Of a DNA stretch of 64,000 nucleotides, positions 43,009-52,201 are shown piece after piece. The notes below the pieces were generated by a model. It was not told the DNA's origin, ran no database searches, and worked only from the letters and a program-made list of their open reading frames with translations. Position numbers and translations under genes: made by a program. Location of the stretch: contig NZ_JAMFLZ010000003.1 of assembly GCF_023502325.1 (NCBI RefSeq), positions 496,001-560,000 of the forward strand, given 5' to 3'. Every line of letters starts with the position of its first letter. Within the stretch, counting starts at the first letter, position 1. The stretch comes from Wocania_A spongiicola. GTDB lineage: Bacteria > Bacteroidota > Bacteroidia > Flavobacteriales > Flavobacteriaceae.

Positions 43009-43857
43009 TTGAAAATTAAAAGAAAAATAGAAGTTGCAGTAATATCTGATGTGCATTTAGGTACTTTTGGTTGCCATGCAAAACACTTAGTAACGTATTT
43101 AAACAGTATTGAACCTAAAAAATTAGTACTTAATGGCGATATTATTGATATATGGCAATTTAGTAAGCGTTACTTTCCTAAACCTCATTTAAAAGTTATA
43201 AAAAAGATAATGACAATGGCTTCTGATGGTGTTGAAGTTATTTACATTACTGGAAATCATGACGAAATGTTACGAAAATTTAGTGGTACTACTATTGGGA
43301 ATATTTCCATAGTTAATAAAGCGGTTTTAGATCTGGATGGTAAAAAAGCATGGTTCTTTCATGGTGATGTATTTGATATCTCAATACAAAATGCCAAATG
43401 GCTTGCTAAACTTGGTGGTTATGGTTATGATTTATTAACACTTCTTAATAGGTTAGTAAATTGGTATTTAGAAAAACGTGGTAAAGAGCGCTATTCATTA
43501 TCAAAAAGAGTGAAAAACGGGGTTAAAGGTGCAGTAAAATACATTAACGATTACGAAAAGGTAATCTCTGATTTAGCTATTGAAAACGGTTATGATTATG
43601 TGGTATGTGGACATATCCACCAACCCAAAATGGAATATGTAGAAAATAAACACGGGAAAACCATGTATTTGAATTCTGGTGATTGGGTTGAAAACTTTAC
43701 CGCCTTAGAATACCAATTTAAACGTTGGAAAATTTACAATTACAATAAAGATAAATTAGCGCCTTTTGTTACAGATGAAGATTTTGAAAAATTAGAAACT
43801 CAAGACCTAATTGCTGCACTAACTATTATTGAACAACATGAGAAAAAATCAAATTAA
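43009..43857 (+). CDS. lpxH: LpxH-like UDP-2,3-diacylglucosamine diphosphatase family phosphoesterase
   Basis: 282 residues of the calcineurin-like metallophosphoesterase fold. The five metal motifs are visible: VISDVHLG (13-20), LNGDIIDIW, ITGNHDE, FFHGDVFD and VCGHIHQP. LpxH-type enzymes hydrolyse UDP-diacylglucosamine in lipid A synthesis at the inner membrane; close homologues also include related phosphatases, so the substrate is probable, not proven. The start is a TTG, since MKIKRKIEVAVISDVH is the family N-terminus and no ATG lies in frame upstream. Its last nine bases overlap the convergent FAD oxidase gene. Confidence 0.82.
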   Translation: MKIKRKIEVAVISDVHLGTFGCHAKHLVTYLNSIEPKKLVLNGDIIDIWQFSKRYFPKPHLKVIKKIMTMASDGVEVIYITGNHDEMLRKFSGTTIGNISIVNKAVLDLDGKKAWFFHGDVFDISIQNAKWLAKLGGYGYDLLTLLNRLVNWYLEKRGKERYSLSKRVKNGVKGAVKYINDYEKVISDLAIENGYDYVVCGHIHQPKMEYVENKHGKTMYLNSGDWVENFTALEYQFKRWKIYNYNKDKLAPFVTDEDFEKLETQDLIAALTIIEQHEKKSN

Positions 43858-46770
43858 AGCTTCCTTCAAAATAGTGATAGGGTGCTTAGCCTCTCGGTTA
43901 GTGCCATCTTTAATTTGATGCCTACAACTTGTTCCGTTTGCAGACATAACAACATCTTCAGAAGCTTTTCTAATGGCTGGAAATAACGTTTGTTCACCTA
44001 TTTGCATACTAACCTCATAATGTTCTTTTTCATAACCAAAACTTCCAGCCATACCACAACAACCACTTGGAATAATTGTTACTTTATAGTTTTTAGGCAA
44101 GTTTAAAACTGAAAAACTAGATAATTGGTTACTTATTGCTTTTTGATGGCAATGCCCATGAAATTTTATGGTTTTTTCTTCTAAAGTAAACTGTTCGGGG
44201 TTTATATTACCTAATTCTATTTCTTTATGAATAAACTCTTCAATTAAAAAGGTATGCTTAGCAATCGCTTCCGCGGAAAATTTGTCATCTGCTAATTTTA
44301 AATATTCGTCTTTAAAAGTAAAGATGGCAGACGGTTCAATTCCAATTAATGGCGTGTCACTTGTAACTTTATTTTTAAAAAGAGATACATTTTTATTTGC
44401 CAATTTTCTTGCTTGCTCTAATAATCCTTTTGATAAAAACGAACGACCAGATTCAGCATTATCAACAAACTTGACTTCGTAATTTAAAGCCGTTAAAAGT
44501 TGAATTGCATCAAGTCCAATAGAAGTATCCAAATGGTTAGTAAACTCATCGTTAAAAAAATAAACGGTTTTAATTTTATTTTCTTTAAGATATTGTTTTT
44601 TAATACTTTGAATGCTATTATTTAAACTCTTATTTGAAATTAAAGGTAAACTCCTTTCTTTAGCAACACCAAAGCTTTTCTTTAATAATGAAGATGTAAA
44701 CCCGTTGGAAAAAACAAAATTAGTTAGTTTAGGAATTCTACTTCCAATACCATTTAATTTGTTATTGTAAGCAAACAATTTAGTACGTAACGATACACCA
44801 TTCTCCTTTTGATATTGATATTGAAACTCTGCTTTTAAACTTGCCACATCTACACTACTTGGGCATTCGCTTGCACAAGCCTTACAGCTTAAACACAAAT
44901 CGAAGACTTGCTTAAGTTCAGTATGATTGAACTTATTTTTTTTACTTGAATTGGTTAAAAACTCACGTAATGCATTTGCACGTGCACGTGTAGTATCTTT
45001 TTCGTTTCTAGTTGCTCTATAGCTTGGGCACATAGTCCCTCCAAATTCTGGTAGTTTTCTACAATCTCCAGAACCATTACACTTTTCAGTTTCGCGAAGA
45101 ATACCTTGAGATTTTGAAAAATCCATGAGTGTTTCTACCTGTGGCTCTAACCTATCTGAAACATAACGCAACGACTCATCCATAGCATAAGCTTCAACTA
45201 TTTTTCCTGGATTAAATATATTATCAGCATCAAAAGCTGTTTTAACACGTTTTAAAACCTCATAATTTTCCTCACCAATCATTAACGGAATAAACTCTGC
45301 TCGCACAATACCATCACCATGTTCGCCACTCATAGAGCCTTGATATTTTTTTACTAAATGTGCAACATCAGTAGTTATCTTTCTAAATAAAACAACATCT
45401 TCCTTCTTTTTTAAATCTAAAATGGGGCGTAAATGAATTTCACCAGCTCCAGCATGAGCATAATACACTGCATCTTGCTTATAACTTTTCATTAAACTAG
45501 TAAATTCCGAAATATAGCTTGCTAAATCTTTCAAAACTACTGCAGTATCTTCAATACATGCCACTGCTTTTTTGTCTCCAATAATATTTCCTAGTAAACC
45601 CAAACCAGCACTACGCAAGTCATTAGCTTTATTAATATTATTACCAATAAGCATTGGGTATGCGTAACTTAAATTTGACTCCTTAATAGCTTCAACAAGT
45701 TTAGCAGCCTTATTCTTTACATCTTCAAGAGTATTGGCCTTTACTTCACACATTAAAATAGCCATAGGGTCTCCTACTAAAAATTGTCTATTTATTTCTT
45801 GAGTTTTGTTTTGTTTTGTGCAATCTAAAATGGTTTTATCCATCATTTCACAAGTAAACAAATTATGTTTCATTACTAACTCAACAGTATTTAAGCAGTT
45901 TTCAATACTACTAAAATGTGCTGCAACCATAATGCTTTCCTGAGGAGGCAACTTATCTAGCTTCAAGGTTATTTGAGTTGTAAATGCCAGCGTACCTTCA
46001 CTCCCAGAAAGCAGTTTGCACATATTAAAATTATCAGGAGTATCAGAAAATATATTAGATTTTAATAACTCATCAATAGCATAACCTGTATTGCGCCGAT
46101 GTATTTCTGGTTTAGGAAATTTTTCTTTTATATTATTTTGAACGGTCTCAGGTTCTAGTTCGTTGTAAATTGTTTTATAAATATGTCCTTCTAAGGTAGG
46201 CTCGTTCTTTTTGTTTTCAAATTCATTCGAAGATACTTCTCCAAAAATCACCTCACTACCATCACTTAAAATAGTATGCAATTCTATTACTTTATCTCGC
46301 GTAACACCGTATTGAATTGAAGTTGTACCTGAAGAGTTATTACCAACCATTCCTCCAATCATACATCTATTTGAGGTTGATGTGTTAGGGCCAAAAAACA
46401 AACCGAAAGGTTTTAAATAGTTGTTTAACTGATCTCTGACAACTCCAGGCTGCACAGTTACTGTTTGCTTTTTTTCGTCAACATTTAAAATTTTTGTAAA
46501 ATACTTTGAAACATCTACCACAATACCTTTACCTACACATTGCCCTGCAAGCGATGTTCCTGCTGTTCTAGGGATTAAAGATGTGCTATGCGTTTTTGCA
46601 AACTCAATAAGTTGTTTTATATCTGCATTATTTTTTGGGTAAGCAACAGCCAAAGGCAACATTCTATAAACAGAAGCATCAGTGGCATATATGGATTTTA
46701 TTAAATCATCATAAAAAAGCTCACCTGAAAAATTTTCTTTTAAAGCTTGTAAATGTGGTATTAAGCTCAT
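43849..46770 (-). CDS. FAD- and Fe-S-binding oxidoreductase (YdiJ/D-lactate dehydrogenase-like)
   Basis: 973 residues. An N-terminal FAD_binding_4 domain (PRTAGTSLAGQCVG, 67-80; GGMVGNNSSGTTSIQYG) is followed by the FAD-oxidase C domain (GEHGDGIVRAEF). A 4Fe-4S ferredoxin-like region carries CLSCKACASECPSSVD, and the end is a CCG-type module with GHCHQKAIS and GCCGMAGSFGYE. This is GlcD and GlcF fused in one chain, as in E. coli YdiJ. It oxidises a 2-hydroxy acid and passes electrons on; D-lactate or 2-hydroxyglutarate are likely substrates. Confidence 0.9.
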   Translation of the reverse strand: MSLIPHLQALKENFSGELFYDDLIKSIYATDASVYRMLPLAVAYPKNNADIKQLIEFAKTHSTSLIPRTAGTSLAGQCVGKGIVVDVSKYFTKILNVDEKKQTVTVQPGVVRDQLNNYLKPFGLFFGPNTSTSNRCMIGGMVGNNSSGTTSIQYGVTRDKVIELHTILSDGSEVIFGEVSSNEFENKKNEPTLEGHIYKTIYNELEPETVQNNIKEKFPKPEIHRRNTGYAIDELLKSNIFSDTPDNFNMCKLLSGSEGTLAFTTQITLKLDKLPPQESIMVAAHFSSIENCLNTVELVMKHNLFTCEMMDKTILDCTKQNKTQEINRQFLVGDPMAILMCEVKANTLEDVKNKAAKLVEAIKESNLSYAYPMLIGNNINKANDLRSAGLGLLGNIIGDKKAVACIEDTAVVLKDLASYISEFTSLMKSYKQDAVYYAHAGAGEIHLRPILDLKKKEDVVLFRKITTDVAHLVKKYQGSMSGEHGDGIVRAEFIPLMIGEENYEVLKRVKTAFDADNIFNPGKIVEAYAMDESLRYVSDRLEPQVETLMDFSKSQGILRETEKCNGSGDCRKLPEFGGTMCPSYRATRNEKDTTRARANALREFLTNSSKKNKFNHTELKQVFDLCLSCKACASECPSSVDVASLKAEFQYQYQKENGVSLRTKLFAYNNKLNGIGSRIPKLTNFVFSNGFTSSLLKKSFGVAKERSLPLISNKSLNNSIQSIKKQYLKENKIKTVYFFNDEFTNHLDTSIGLDAIQLLTALNYEVKFVDNAESGRSFLSKGLLEQARKLANKNVSLFKNKVTSDTPLIGIEPSAIFTFKDEYLKLADDKFSAEAIAKHTFLIEEFIHKEIELGNINPEQFTLEEKTIKFHGHCHQKAISNQLSSFSVLNLPKNYKVTIIPSGCCGMAGSFGYEKEHYEVSMQIGEQTLFPAIRKASEDVVMSANGTSCRHQIKDGTNREAKHPITILKEALI

Positions 46771-46832
46771 GTATTATTAAATATTTTTTTTTAAAACTAA
46801 AAAGAAGTTAAATATAAATACAATTTTGGCGT

Positions 46833-46840
46833 TATTTTTG
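46833..46840 (+). promoter_or_regulatory. -7 promoter element of the beta-barrel gene
   Basis: TATTTTTG matches TAnnTTTG, about 78 bases before the ATG at 46918. No clear -33 TTG is at the right distance. Confidence 0.4.
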
Positions 46841-46917
46841 TAAAAACTAATCTGAATTACAAAAAGTGACGTATTTATATAATAGTGTCTAAAAAATTAA
46901 ACAAAAACTTAAAACTT

Positions 46918-47409
46918 ATGAAGAAATTATTTTTATTATCAGTTGCCGTACTAGGATTTACATTTGCTGCAAGCGCTCAAGAGATCTCAGAAAATGCTAT
47001 TGGACTACGTTTAGGTGATAGCGATGGCTTTGGAGCTGAAATATCTTACCAACGTGCTTTAGGAGATAGTAATCGTTTAGAACTAGATTTAGGATGGCGT
47101 GATGGCAAAAACTATGACGGCTTTAAGCTTGCTGGTTTATACCAATGGGTTATGCCATTAGATGGGAATTTTAATTGGTATGCTGGTGTTGGTGGCGGAT
47201 TAGGATCATTTAGCGTTAATGTTCCTGGAGGAAGGGACATTACTGATACCTTTGTTTTTGCTGCTGGTGATGTAGGTATTGAATATAATTTTGATATCCC
47301 TTTATTATTATCGCTTGATTTTAGACCAGAAATCGGTTTTGGTGATGATTTATACGATAACAATGATTTAGATTTTGATATTGCTTTAGGTATTCGTTAC
47401 CAATTCTAA
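46918..47409 (+). CDS. Small outer-membrane beta-barrel protein
   Basis: 163 residues. Signal peptide MKKLFLLSVAVLGFTFAASA (before Q), then short amphipathic strands with alternating aromatic and polar residues, for example NRLELDLGWRDGKNYDGFKL and FNWYAGVGGGLGSFSVNV. It ends in ALGIRYQF, with the C-terminal phenylalanine of outer-membrane barrels. An open frame extends to GTG 46885, but the signal peptide sets the start at 46918. Function unknown. A strong terminator follows. Confidence 0.85.
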   Translation: MKKLFLLSVAVLGFTFAASAQEISENAIGLRLGDSDGFGAEISYQRALGDSNRLELDLGWRDGKNYDGFKLAGLYQWVMPLDGNFNWYAGVGGGLGSFSVNVPGGRDITDTFVFAAGDVGIEYNFDIPLLLSLDFRPEIGFGDDLYDNNDLDFDIALGIRYQF

Positions 47410-47430
47410 AAAAGTAATTTATATAATTTA

Positions 47431-47458
47431 AAAAGCGCCCAATTGGGCGCTTTTTTTT
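47431..47458 (+). terminator. Rho-independent terminator
   Basis: GCGCCC (47435-47440), loop AATT, GGGCGC (47445-47450), flanked by four A and eight T that extend the stem and give the U-run. It lies 25 bases after the beta-barrel stop. Confidence 0.93.
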
Positions 47459-47566
47459 GCGGTAATTATTTTATTATTGCTTTAAGTTTATAAGAAAAAA
47501 GGCCGAAATTCGTTTAAAGTTGTACAAAATCACAAAAAAACATTCATAGCAGGCAAAAAAGTGACA

Positions 47567-47857
47567 ATGCATATATTTAGAAGTATTTTGTTTTTTTACA
47601 AGAAATTATTTGCACCTGCATTGTCAATCTCAATTTTGATTGGGTTAATTGGATTAGCATTATTTGGTACTTTTTCTTTTAAATCTGTAGGGCTATCATA
47701 CATTTTTATAGGAATGCTATGCCATTATTTCATATATGAGATACGAACTCCAAATGAATATTATTTTTATTTTAATATTGGGCTAAGTAAGCTCATTCTT
47801 TGGATTTCCACTCTAGTGATAAACATAATTATTGGAGTGATTTTAATCAGTATATAA
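47567..47857 (+). CDS. Small membrane protein, function unknown
   Basis: 96 residues with three hydrophobic segments (near 18-35, 42-58 and 75-95) and the conserved-looking linker HYFIYEIRTPNEYYFYFNIG. A GTG at 47561 is an alternative start two codons upstream. The pattern resembles small flavobacterial membrane proteins that I cannot name. No operon partner exists; it lies alone between a terminator and a long hairpin. Confidence 0.6.
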   Translation: MHIFRSILFFYKKLFAPALSISILIGLIGLALFGTFSFKSVGLSYIFIGMLCHYFIYEIRTPNEYYFYFNIGLSKLILWISTLVINIIIGVILISI

Positions 47858-47872
47858 CCAAATAAAAAGCTA

Positions 47873-47924
47873 ATAATGTTTTGGCTAACTCATATCCAAT
47901 TTACCAAACATAAAAAAACATTAT
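47873..47924. terminator. AT-rich long-loop hairpin between convergent genes
   Basis: ATAATGTTTT (47873-47882) pairs with AAAACATTAT (47915-47924). TTTGG (47880-47884) and CCAAA (47904-47908) give a partly competing inner pairing. Its position between two convergent stops fits bidirectional termination, though the arms are AT-rich. Confidence 0.45.
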
Positions 47925-47952
47925 ATTCTTCCTGTTAAGCAAATTCTAAACT

Positions 47953-49089
47953 TTAAAGCACCAAACACTTAGCCAAAGTATCTTCGTAAATCACTTCGTA
48001 TTGTGGTACAATATTATGCAAATCGTATTTTAAAGATTCTTTTCTGGCATTGCTTTTAAAAGCTTGCAATCGGTCGTCATCACTTAAAATATGTAATGCA
48101 TTTTTTGTCATATCTTCAACATTGCCTACATTACTTAAAAAACCAGATATACCATGCACGTTAACTTCTGGAATGCCTCCTGTATTACTAGAAATAACAG
48201 GCACTCCTGAAGCCATGGCCTCAAGTGCTGCCAAACCAAAACTTTCGGTTTGTGATGGAAGCAAAAACAAATCACTAAAACAGAGTATTTTATCTATTTC
48301 ATTACTTTTCCCAAAGAAAATCACTTTATCTGTAATACCTAATTCTTTACAGCGACATTCAAGTTTTTCGCGCTCTGGTCCTTCTCCTACCAACATAAGT
48401 TTTGCTGGCATTTCCTTTTGAATATTGTAAAAAACACTAATTACATCCTGTACACGTTTTACCTCTCTTAAATTACTAATATGTGTAATAATTTTTTCAT
48501 CATCATTTGCCATCATTGCTCGCTGACAATCTGTAAACCCGTGATTATACTTACTTAAATCGATAAAATTAGGAACTACACTAATTTCATTTTTAATATC
48601 AAATAAACGTAGTGTATCTTCTTTTAAACTCTGAGAAACTGCAGTAACAGCATCAGATTTGTTAATACTAAATGTAACAGCAGGCTTGTAAAACGGGTGG
48701 CTCCCTACAAGCGTAATATCTGTACCATGAAGTGTAGTTACAATAGGGACATAGATATTCTCTTCAATCAACATTTTTTTAGCCATATATGCTGCATAAG
48801 CGTGAGGAATGGCATAATGCACATGCAAAATTTCAATTTTATGAAGTTTTACCATGTCTACCAACTTACTCGATAGAGCCAATTCGTATGGTTGGTAATG
48901 AAACAAAGGATATTCTGGGACATTTACTTCATGATAATGCACATTATTACCTAACAACTCCAACCTAACGGGTTGGTTATAGGTTATAAAATGGATTTCA
49001 TGCCCACGCTTAGATAACTCTAAACCAAGTTCGGTAGCAACTACTCCACTACCTCCAAATGTTGGATAACAAACTATTCCTATCTTCAT
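47953..49089 (-). CDS. bshA: N-acetyl-alpha-D-glucosaminyl L-malate synthase BshA
   Basis: 378 residues of the GT4 retaining glycosyltransferase family. BshA joins GlcNAc from UDP-GlcNAc to L-malate, the first step of bacillithiol synthesis. MKIGIVCYPTFGGSGVVATE is the family N-terminus, with HVHYAIPHAYAA, TTLHGTDITLVG, VPNFIDL, GEGPEREKLE and the nucleotide-sugar site PSQTESFGLAALEAMASGVP. It follows the GH3 fusion gene after six bases, so they share an operon. Presence implies bacillithiol as the main thiol; bshB and bshC are not in the window. Confidence 0.95.
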   Translation of the reverse strand: MKIGIVCYPTFGGSGVVATELGLELSKRGHEIHFITYNQPVRLELLGNNVHYHEVNVPEYPLFHYQPYELALSSKLVDMVKLHKIEILHVHYAIPHAYAAYMAKKMLIEENIYVPIVTTLHGTDITLVGSHPFYKPAVTFSINKSDAVTAVSQSLKEDTLRLFDIKNEISVVPNFIDLSKYNHGFTDCQRAMMANDDEKIITHISNLREVKRVQDVISVFYNIQKEMPAKLMLVGEGPEREKLECRCKELGITDKVIFFGKSNEIDKILCFSDLFLLPSQTESFGLAALEAMASGVPVISSNTGGIPEVNVHGISGFLSNVGNVEDMTKNALHILSDDDRLQAFKSNARKESLKYDLHNIVPQYEVIYEDTLAKCLVL

Positions 49090-49095
49090 AAAATT

Positions 49096-52053
49096 TTATT
49101 CTTCTATCGCTTCATAAATTAAGCGTTGAATATCTGTTCTAATATTCTTTTTTAACAATATATTTTTACCAGCTCTTGGATATGTTCTATTAGCTAAAAA
49201 AACATATACAAGTTCCTCTTCTGGGTCTGCCCAAGCATAGGTTCCTGTAAAACCAGAATGTCCAAAACTCGTCATAGATATGCAACCACAAGTTGGGCCT
49301 TCTTCTCCTAACTGAGGCTTATCAAAACCTACACCTCTTCTATTATTGCTTTCACAAAAATAACAGGTGTTAAATTTATCTATGGTTTCTGGCTTTAAAT
49401 AACGTTTACCGCCATAAAACCCCTTTTGCAAATACATTTGCATAATTTTAGCAACATCATTAGCGTTGCTAAAAACTCCTGCATGACCGCCTACTCCATC
49501 TTGCATTGCTGCCCCCATATCGTGTACATATCCGTGTACTTTTTGATAACGATAATAATCATCAATCTCGGTCGGAACTATCTTTTTATTACTAATTTTA
49601 TGATATGGATTATACAGTGTATAATTTGCTCCTAAAGATTGATAAAAATGGTTTTGTACTATTTCGTCCAACCTTTTGTCGTAATGCTTTTCAATAAATT
49701 TCTTCAATATGTAATAAGGAAAATCGCTATAGCGATACCTTAACCTGTCTAACAATTCTGAATCCTTTATAATACCTTGAATAGAATCCTTATAATCAGT
49801 GCGTAAGAACAAATTTTTTGTTACTTCAATATTGAATTTTTCGCTTCGGATTTTTCTATAATATTTTGGACTAGGACGTTTTGTAACTGAATCGAGTGTT
49901 TTATAATAAAATGGTTCCCATGGGCGTAATCTCGCATAATGAGACAACATCTTTTTAATAGTAATATCTTTTTTATTGGATTTTTTATACTCTGGTAAAA
50001 TCTGTGAAAGCTTATTATCTAAAGATACTATACCTTCTTCTTCTAATTCCATTAACAATGGCAATGTTGCTAATATTTTTGTTAATGATGCTACATCATA
50101 AACATCATCAAAAGCTACTTTTTCTTTTCCTTTATAAGTGTGCTTTCCAAAGTTTTTATTATAAATAACTTTACCGCGCCTTGCTACCAAAAGTTGTATC
50201 CCTGGGGTCATCATAGAATCTACAGCCATTTGAGCTATTGAACTTATTTTCTCTAGTTTCTCGGAATTCATTCCAACACGCTCTGGAGCAGCATAACCTA
50301 ATCGCTTTATTGAAAAATTAGAAATACCATCTCCTTCTTTAAAAAATTCACCTGTAGACACTGGTAAAGCCCCTTTTGCTGCAAAAGCTCCAAATATAAG
50401 TTGCGCCGATTTTTGTTGCGCTATTTCGCTATTTTGATAGCTCACAACTATACTTTCGATGTTTTCAATGGTTTTTAAATCTGAAAGCGCATAGGGTTTT
50501 ACAAAAACATCTAATATAACGGAATGTGTTCTAGCAATTTCATATAGCCAAACCAATTCTTTATCGGTAAACTTATAAGGTTTCCATGGACTTGCATTAG
50601 AACGGTGTAAACCAACTACAACAGTATTATATGGTTGTAATTTATTCATTAAATCGTCTAATTTATCAGCTTCAATGGCATGGACTTTAGTATATTTTTT
50701 AAGCTCATTAAAAAATGTAGCACCACTATCATCACCCAATTTAACGTAAGCCATAGTTTTGGTTTCTAACTGACGTATCGGTAACAAATCATTTTTATTT
50801 TTTACAATTGTTATAGCATTTTCTATAAGTTCTTCATACAAAATATCGTCTTCAATTCTATTTAAATCTTTAGATAAATTATATAATCCTATGGGCTTAT
50901 AATTATTCAATCCCACTTTATACTTAGCTTGGAGTACTTTTTTTACTGAATGTGCTAAACGTTCTTCTGTTATATCTCCTTTTTCATAAGCTTCTACAAT
51001 TTTTGAAATCCCAGCAGGCACATCCTCAGAAATAAGTAAAACATCGTTTCCGGCTTTAAACGCAGTCAAATCTATATCGCCAGAGGTATTAAATTTTTTA
51101 GACGCATTGCCATCTACTGTAGGTTCTACATAATCTGCAACACCTTTCATGTTTAAAGCATCTGTAAATATTAGTCCTTTAAATCCTAAACGTTCTTTTA
51201 AAATATCGGTAACAATATGTTTTGATAAAGAAGACGGGTACCCTGAACGCGATTCCAAGCTAGGTATGTTTAAGTGTGCTACCATAACGCTAGAAAGCCC
51301 TTCTTTAATTAATTTCTTATAAGGATAAAGCTCAATAGAATCTATTCGTTTTTCACTAAAACTAACTGATGGTAATGTTTTATGAGAATCTTGGTCAGTG
51401 TCACCATGCCCTGGGAAATGTTTAGCATTAGCCAAAACACCTTCACCTTGCATACCTTGCATTAACGCTAACGATTTTGCTGTAACATTATCGCGATCTT
51501 CTCCAAATGACCTATTTCCTATTATTGGGTTTTTAGGATTGGTATTTATATCTGTAACCGGTGCAAAATTAAAATGAACACCTAAACGCTTACAGTGCTC
51601 GCCTATATGCTTTCCTGTTTGCTTTATAAGATCGTTATCTTTTATAGCCCCAAGTGTCATGTTCCAAGGAAAAGAGTACGTAGAATCTAAACGCATTCCT
51701 AAGCCCCATTCGGCATCCATACCAACTAAAAGCGGCACTTTTGAAGTTGCCTGCAATTCATTATTTAATCTAGCTTGCCTTACTGGACCTCCTAAAGAAT
51801 ATATAACACCTCCTAGTTTATGATCTTGAATTAATTTTACATTGGCATCAATCTGTTTTTTTTCTTGATTTGTAAAAATCATGATCATATACAACTGCCC
51901 AACTTTTTCTTTAAGCGTTAACGAATTATATACACTGTCTACCCATTTTTGTTGTGCTTCAACATCAGCATGCAATAAAGGATTTTTAGTAGTTTGACCA
52001 AAAGTCAAAAGGATTAAAAAAAAGAAAGATATAGAGAGTAAGATGTGGCGCAT
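49096..52053 (-). CDS. GH3 glycosidase fused to a serine hydrolase
   Basis: 985 residues. The ATG at 52053 gives MRHILLSISFFFLILLTFGQ as signal; a TTG at 52065 is possible. The GH3 domain (residues about 30-380) has KHFPGHG (211-217) and the nucleophile Asp298 in IFTDALNMKG, as in NagZ-type beta-N-acetylglucosaminidases. The C-terminal third (about 590-985) is a beta-lactamase-like serine hydrolase with ASLTK (Ser656, Lys659), YRYSDFPYY and GHSGFTGT. It probably trims peptidoglycan or its fragments in the periplasm. It is the gene upstream of bshA in the operon. Confidence 0.92.
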   Translation of the reverse strand: MRHILLSISFFFLILLTFGQTTKNPLLHADVEAQQKWVDSVYNSLTLKEKVGQLYMIMIFTNQEKKQIDANVKLIQDHKLGGVIYSLGGPVRQARLNNELQATSKVPLLVGMDAEWGLGMRLDSTYSFPWNMTLGAIKDNDLIKQTGKHIGEHCKRLGVHFNFAPVTDINTNPKNPIIGNRSFGEDRDNVTAKSLALMQGMQGEGVLANAKHFPGHGDTDQDSHKTLPSVSFSEKRIDSIELYPYKKLIKEGLSSVMVAHLNIPSLESRSGYPSSLSKHIVTDILKERLGFKGLIFTDALNMKGVADYVEPTVDGNASKKFNTSGDIDLTAFKAGNDVLLISEDVPAGISKIVEAYEKGDITEERLAHSVKKVLQAKYKVGLNNYKPIGLYNLSKDLNRIEDDILYEELIENAITIVKNKNDLLPIRQLETKTMAYVKLGDDSGATFFNELKKYTKVHAIEADKLDDLMNKLQPYNTVVVGLHRSNASPWKPYKFTDKELVWLYEIARTHSVILDVFVKPYALSDLKTIENIESIVVSYQNSEIAQQKSAQLIFGAFAAKGALPVSTGEFFKEGDGISNFSIKRLGYAAPERVGMNSEKLEKISSIAQMAVDSMMTPGIQLLVARRGKVIYNKNFGKHTYKGKEKVAFDDVYDVASLTKILATLPLLMELEEEGIVSLDNKLSQILPEYKKSNKKDITIKKMLSHYARLRPWEPFYYKTLDSVTKRPSPKYYRKIRSEKFNIEVTKNLFLRTDYKDSIQGIIKDSELLDRLRYRYSDFPYYILKKFIEKHYDKRLDEIVQNHFYQSLGANYTLYNPYHKISNKKIVPTEIDDYYRYQKVHGYVHDMGAAMQDGVGGHAGVFSNANDVAKIMQMYLQKGFYGGKRYLKPETIDKFNTCYFCESNNRRGVGFDKPQLGEEGPTCGCISMTSFGHSGFTGTYAWADPEEELVYVFLANRTYPRAGKNILLKKNIRTDIQRLIYEAIEE

Positions 52054-52201
52054 AAAGGTTTTCAATTAAATTATTAATAGCAAAATATATTAATACCAGA
52101 AATAACTATGCCAAAATAATACTTTTAAAAAGAAGATAAAAAGACTTTAAGATAGAATTATAATAAGATTATAAACAGTTAACTAAATTGACCTAAGGTA
52201 A

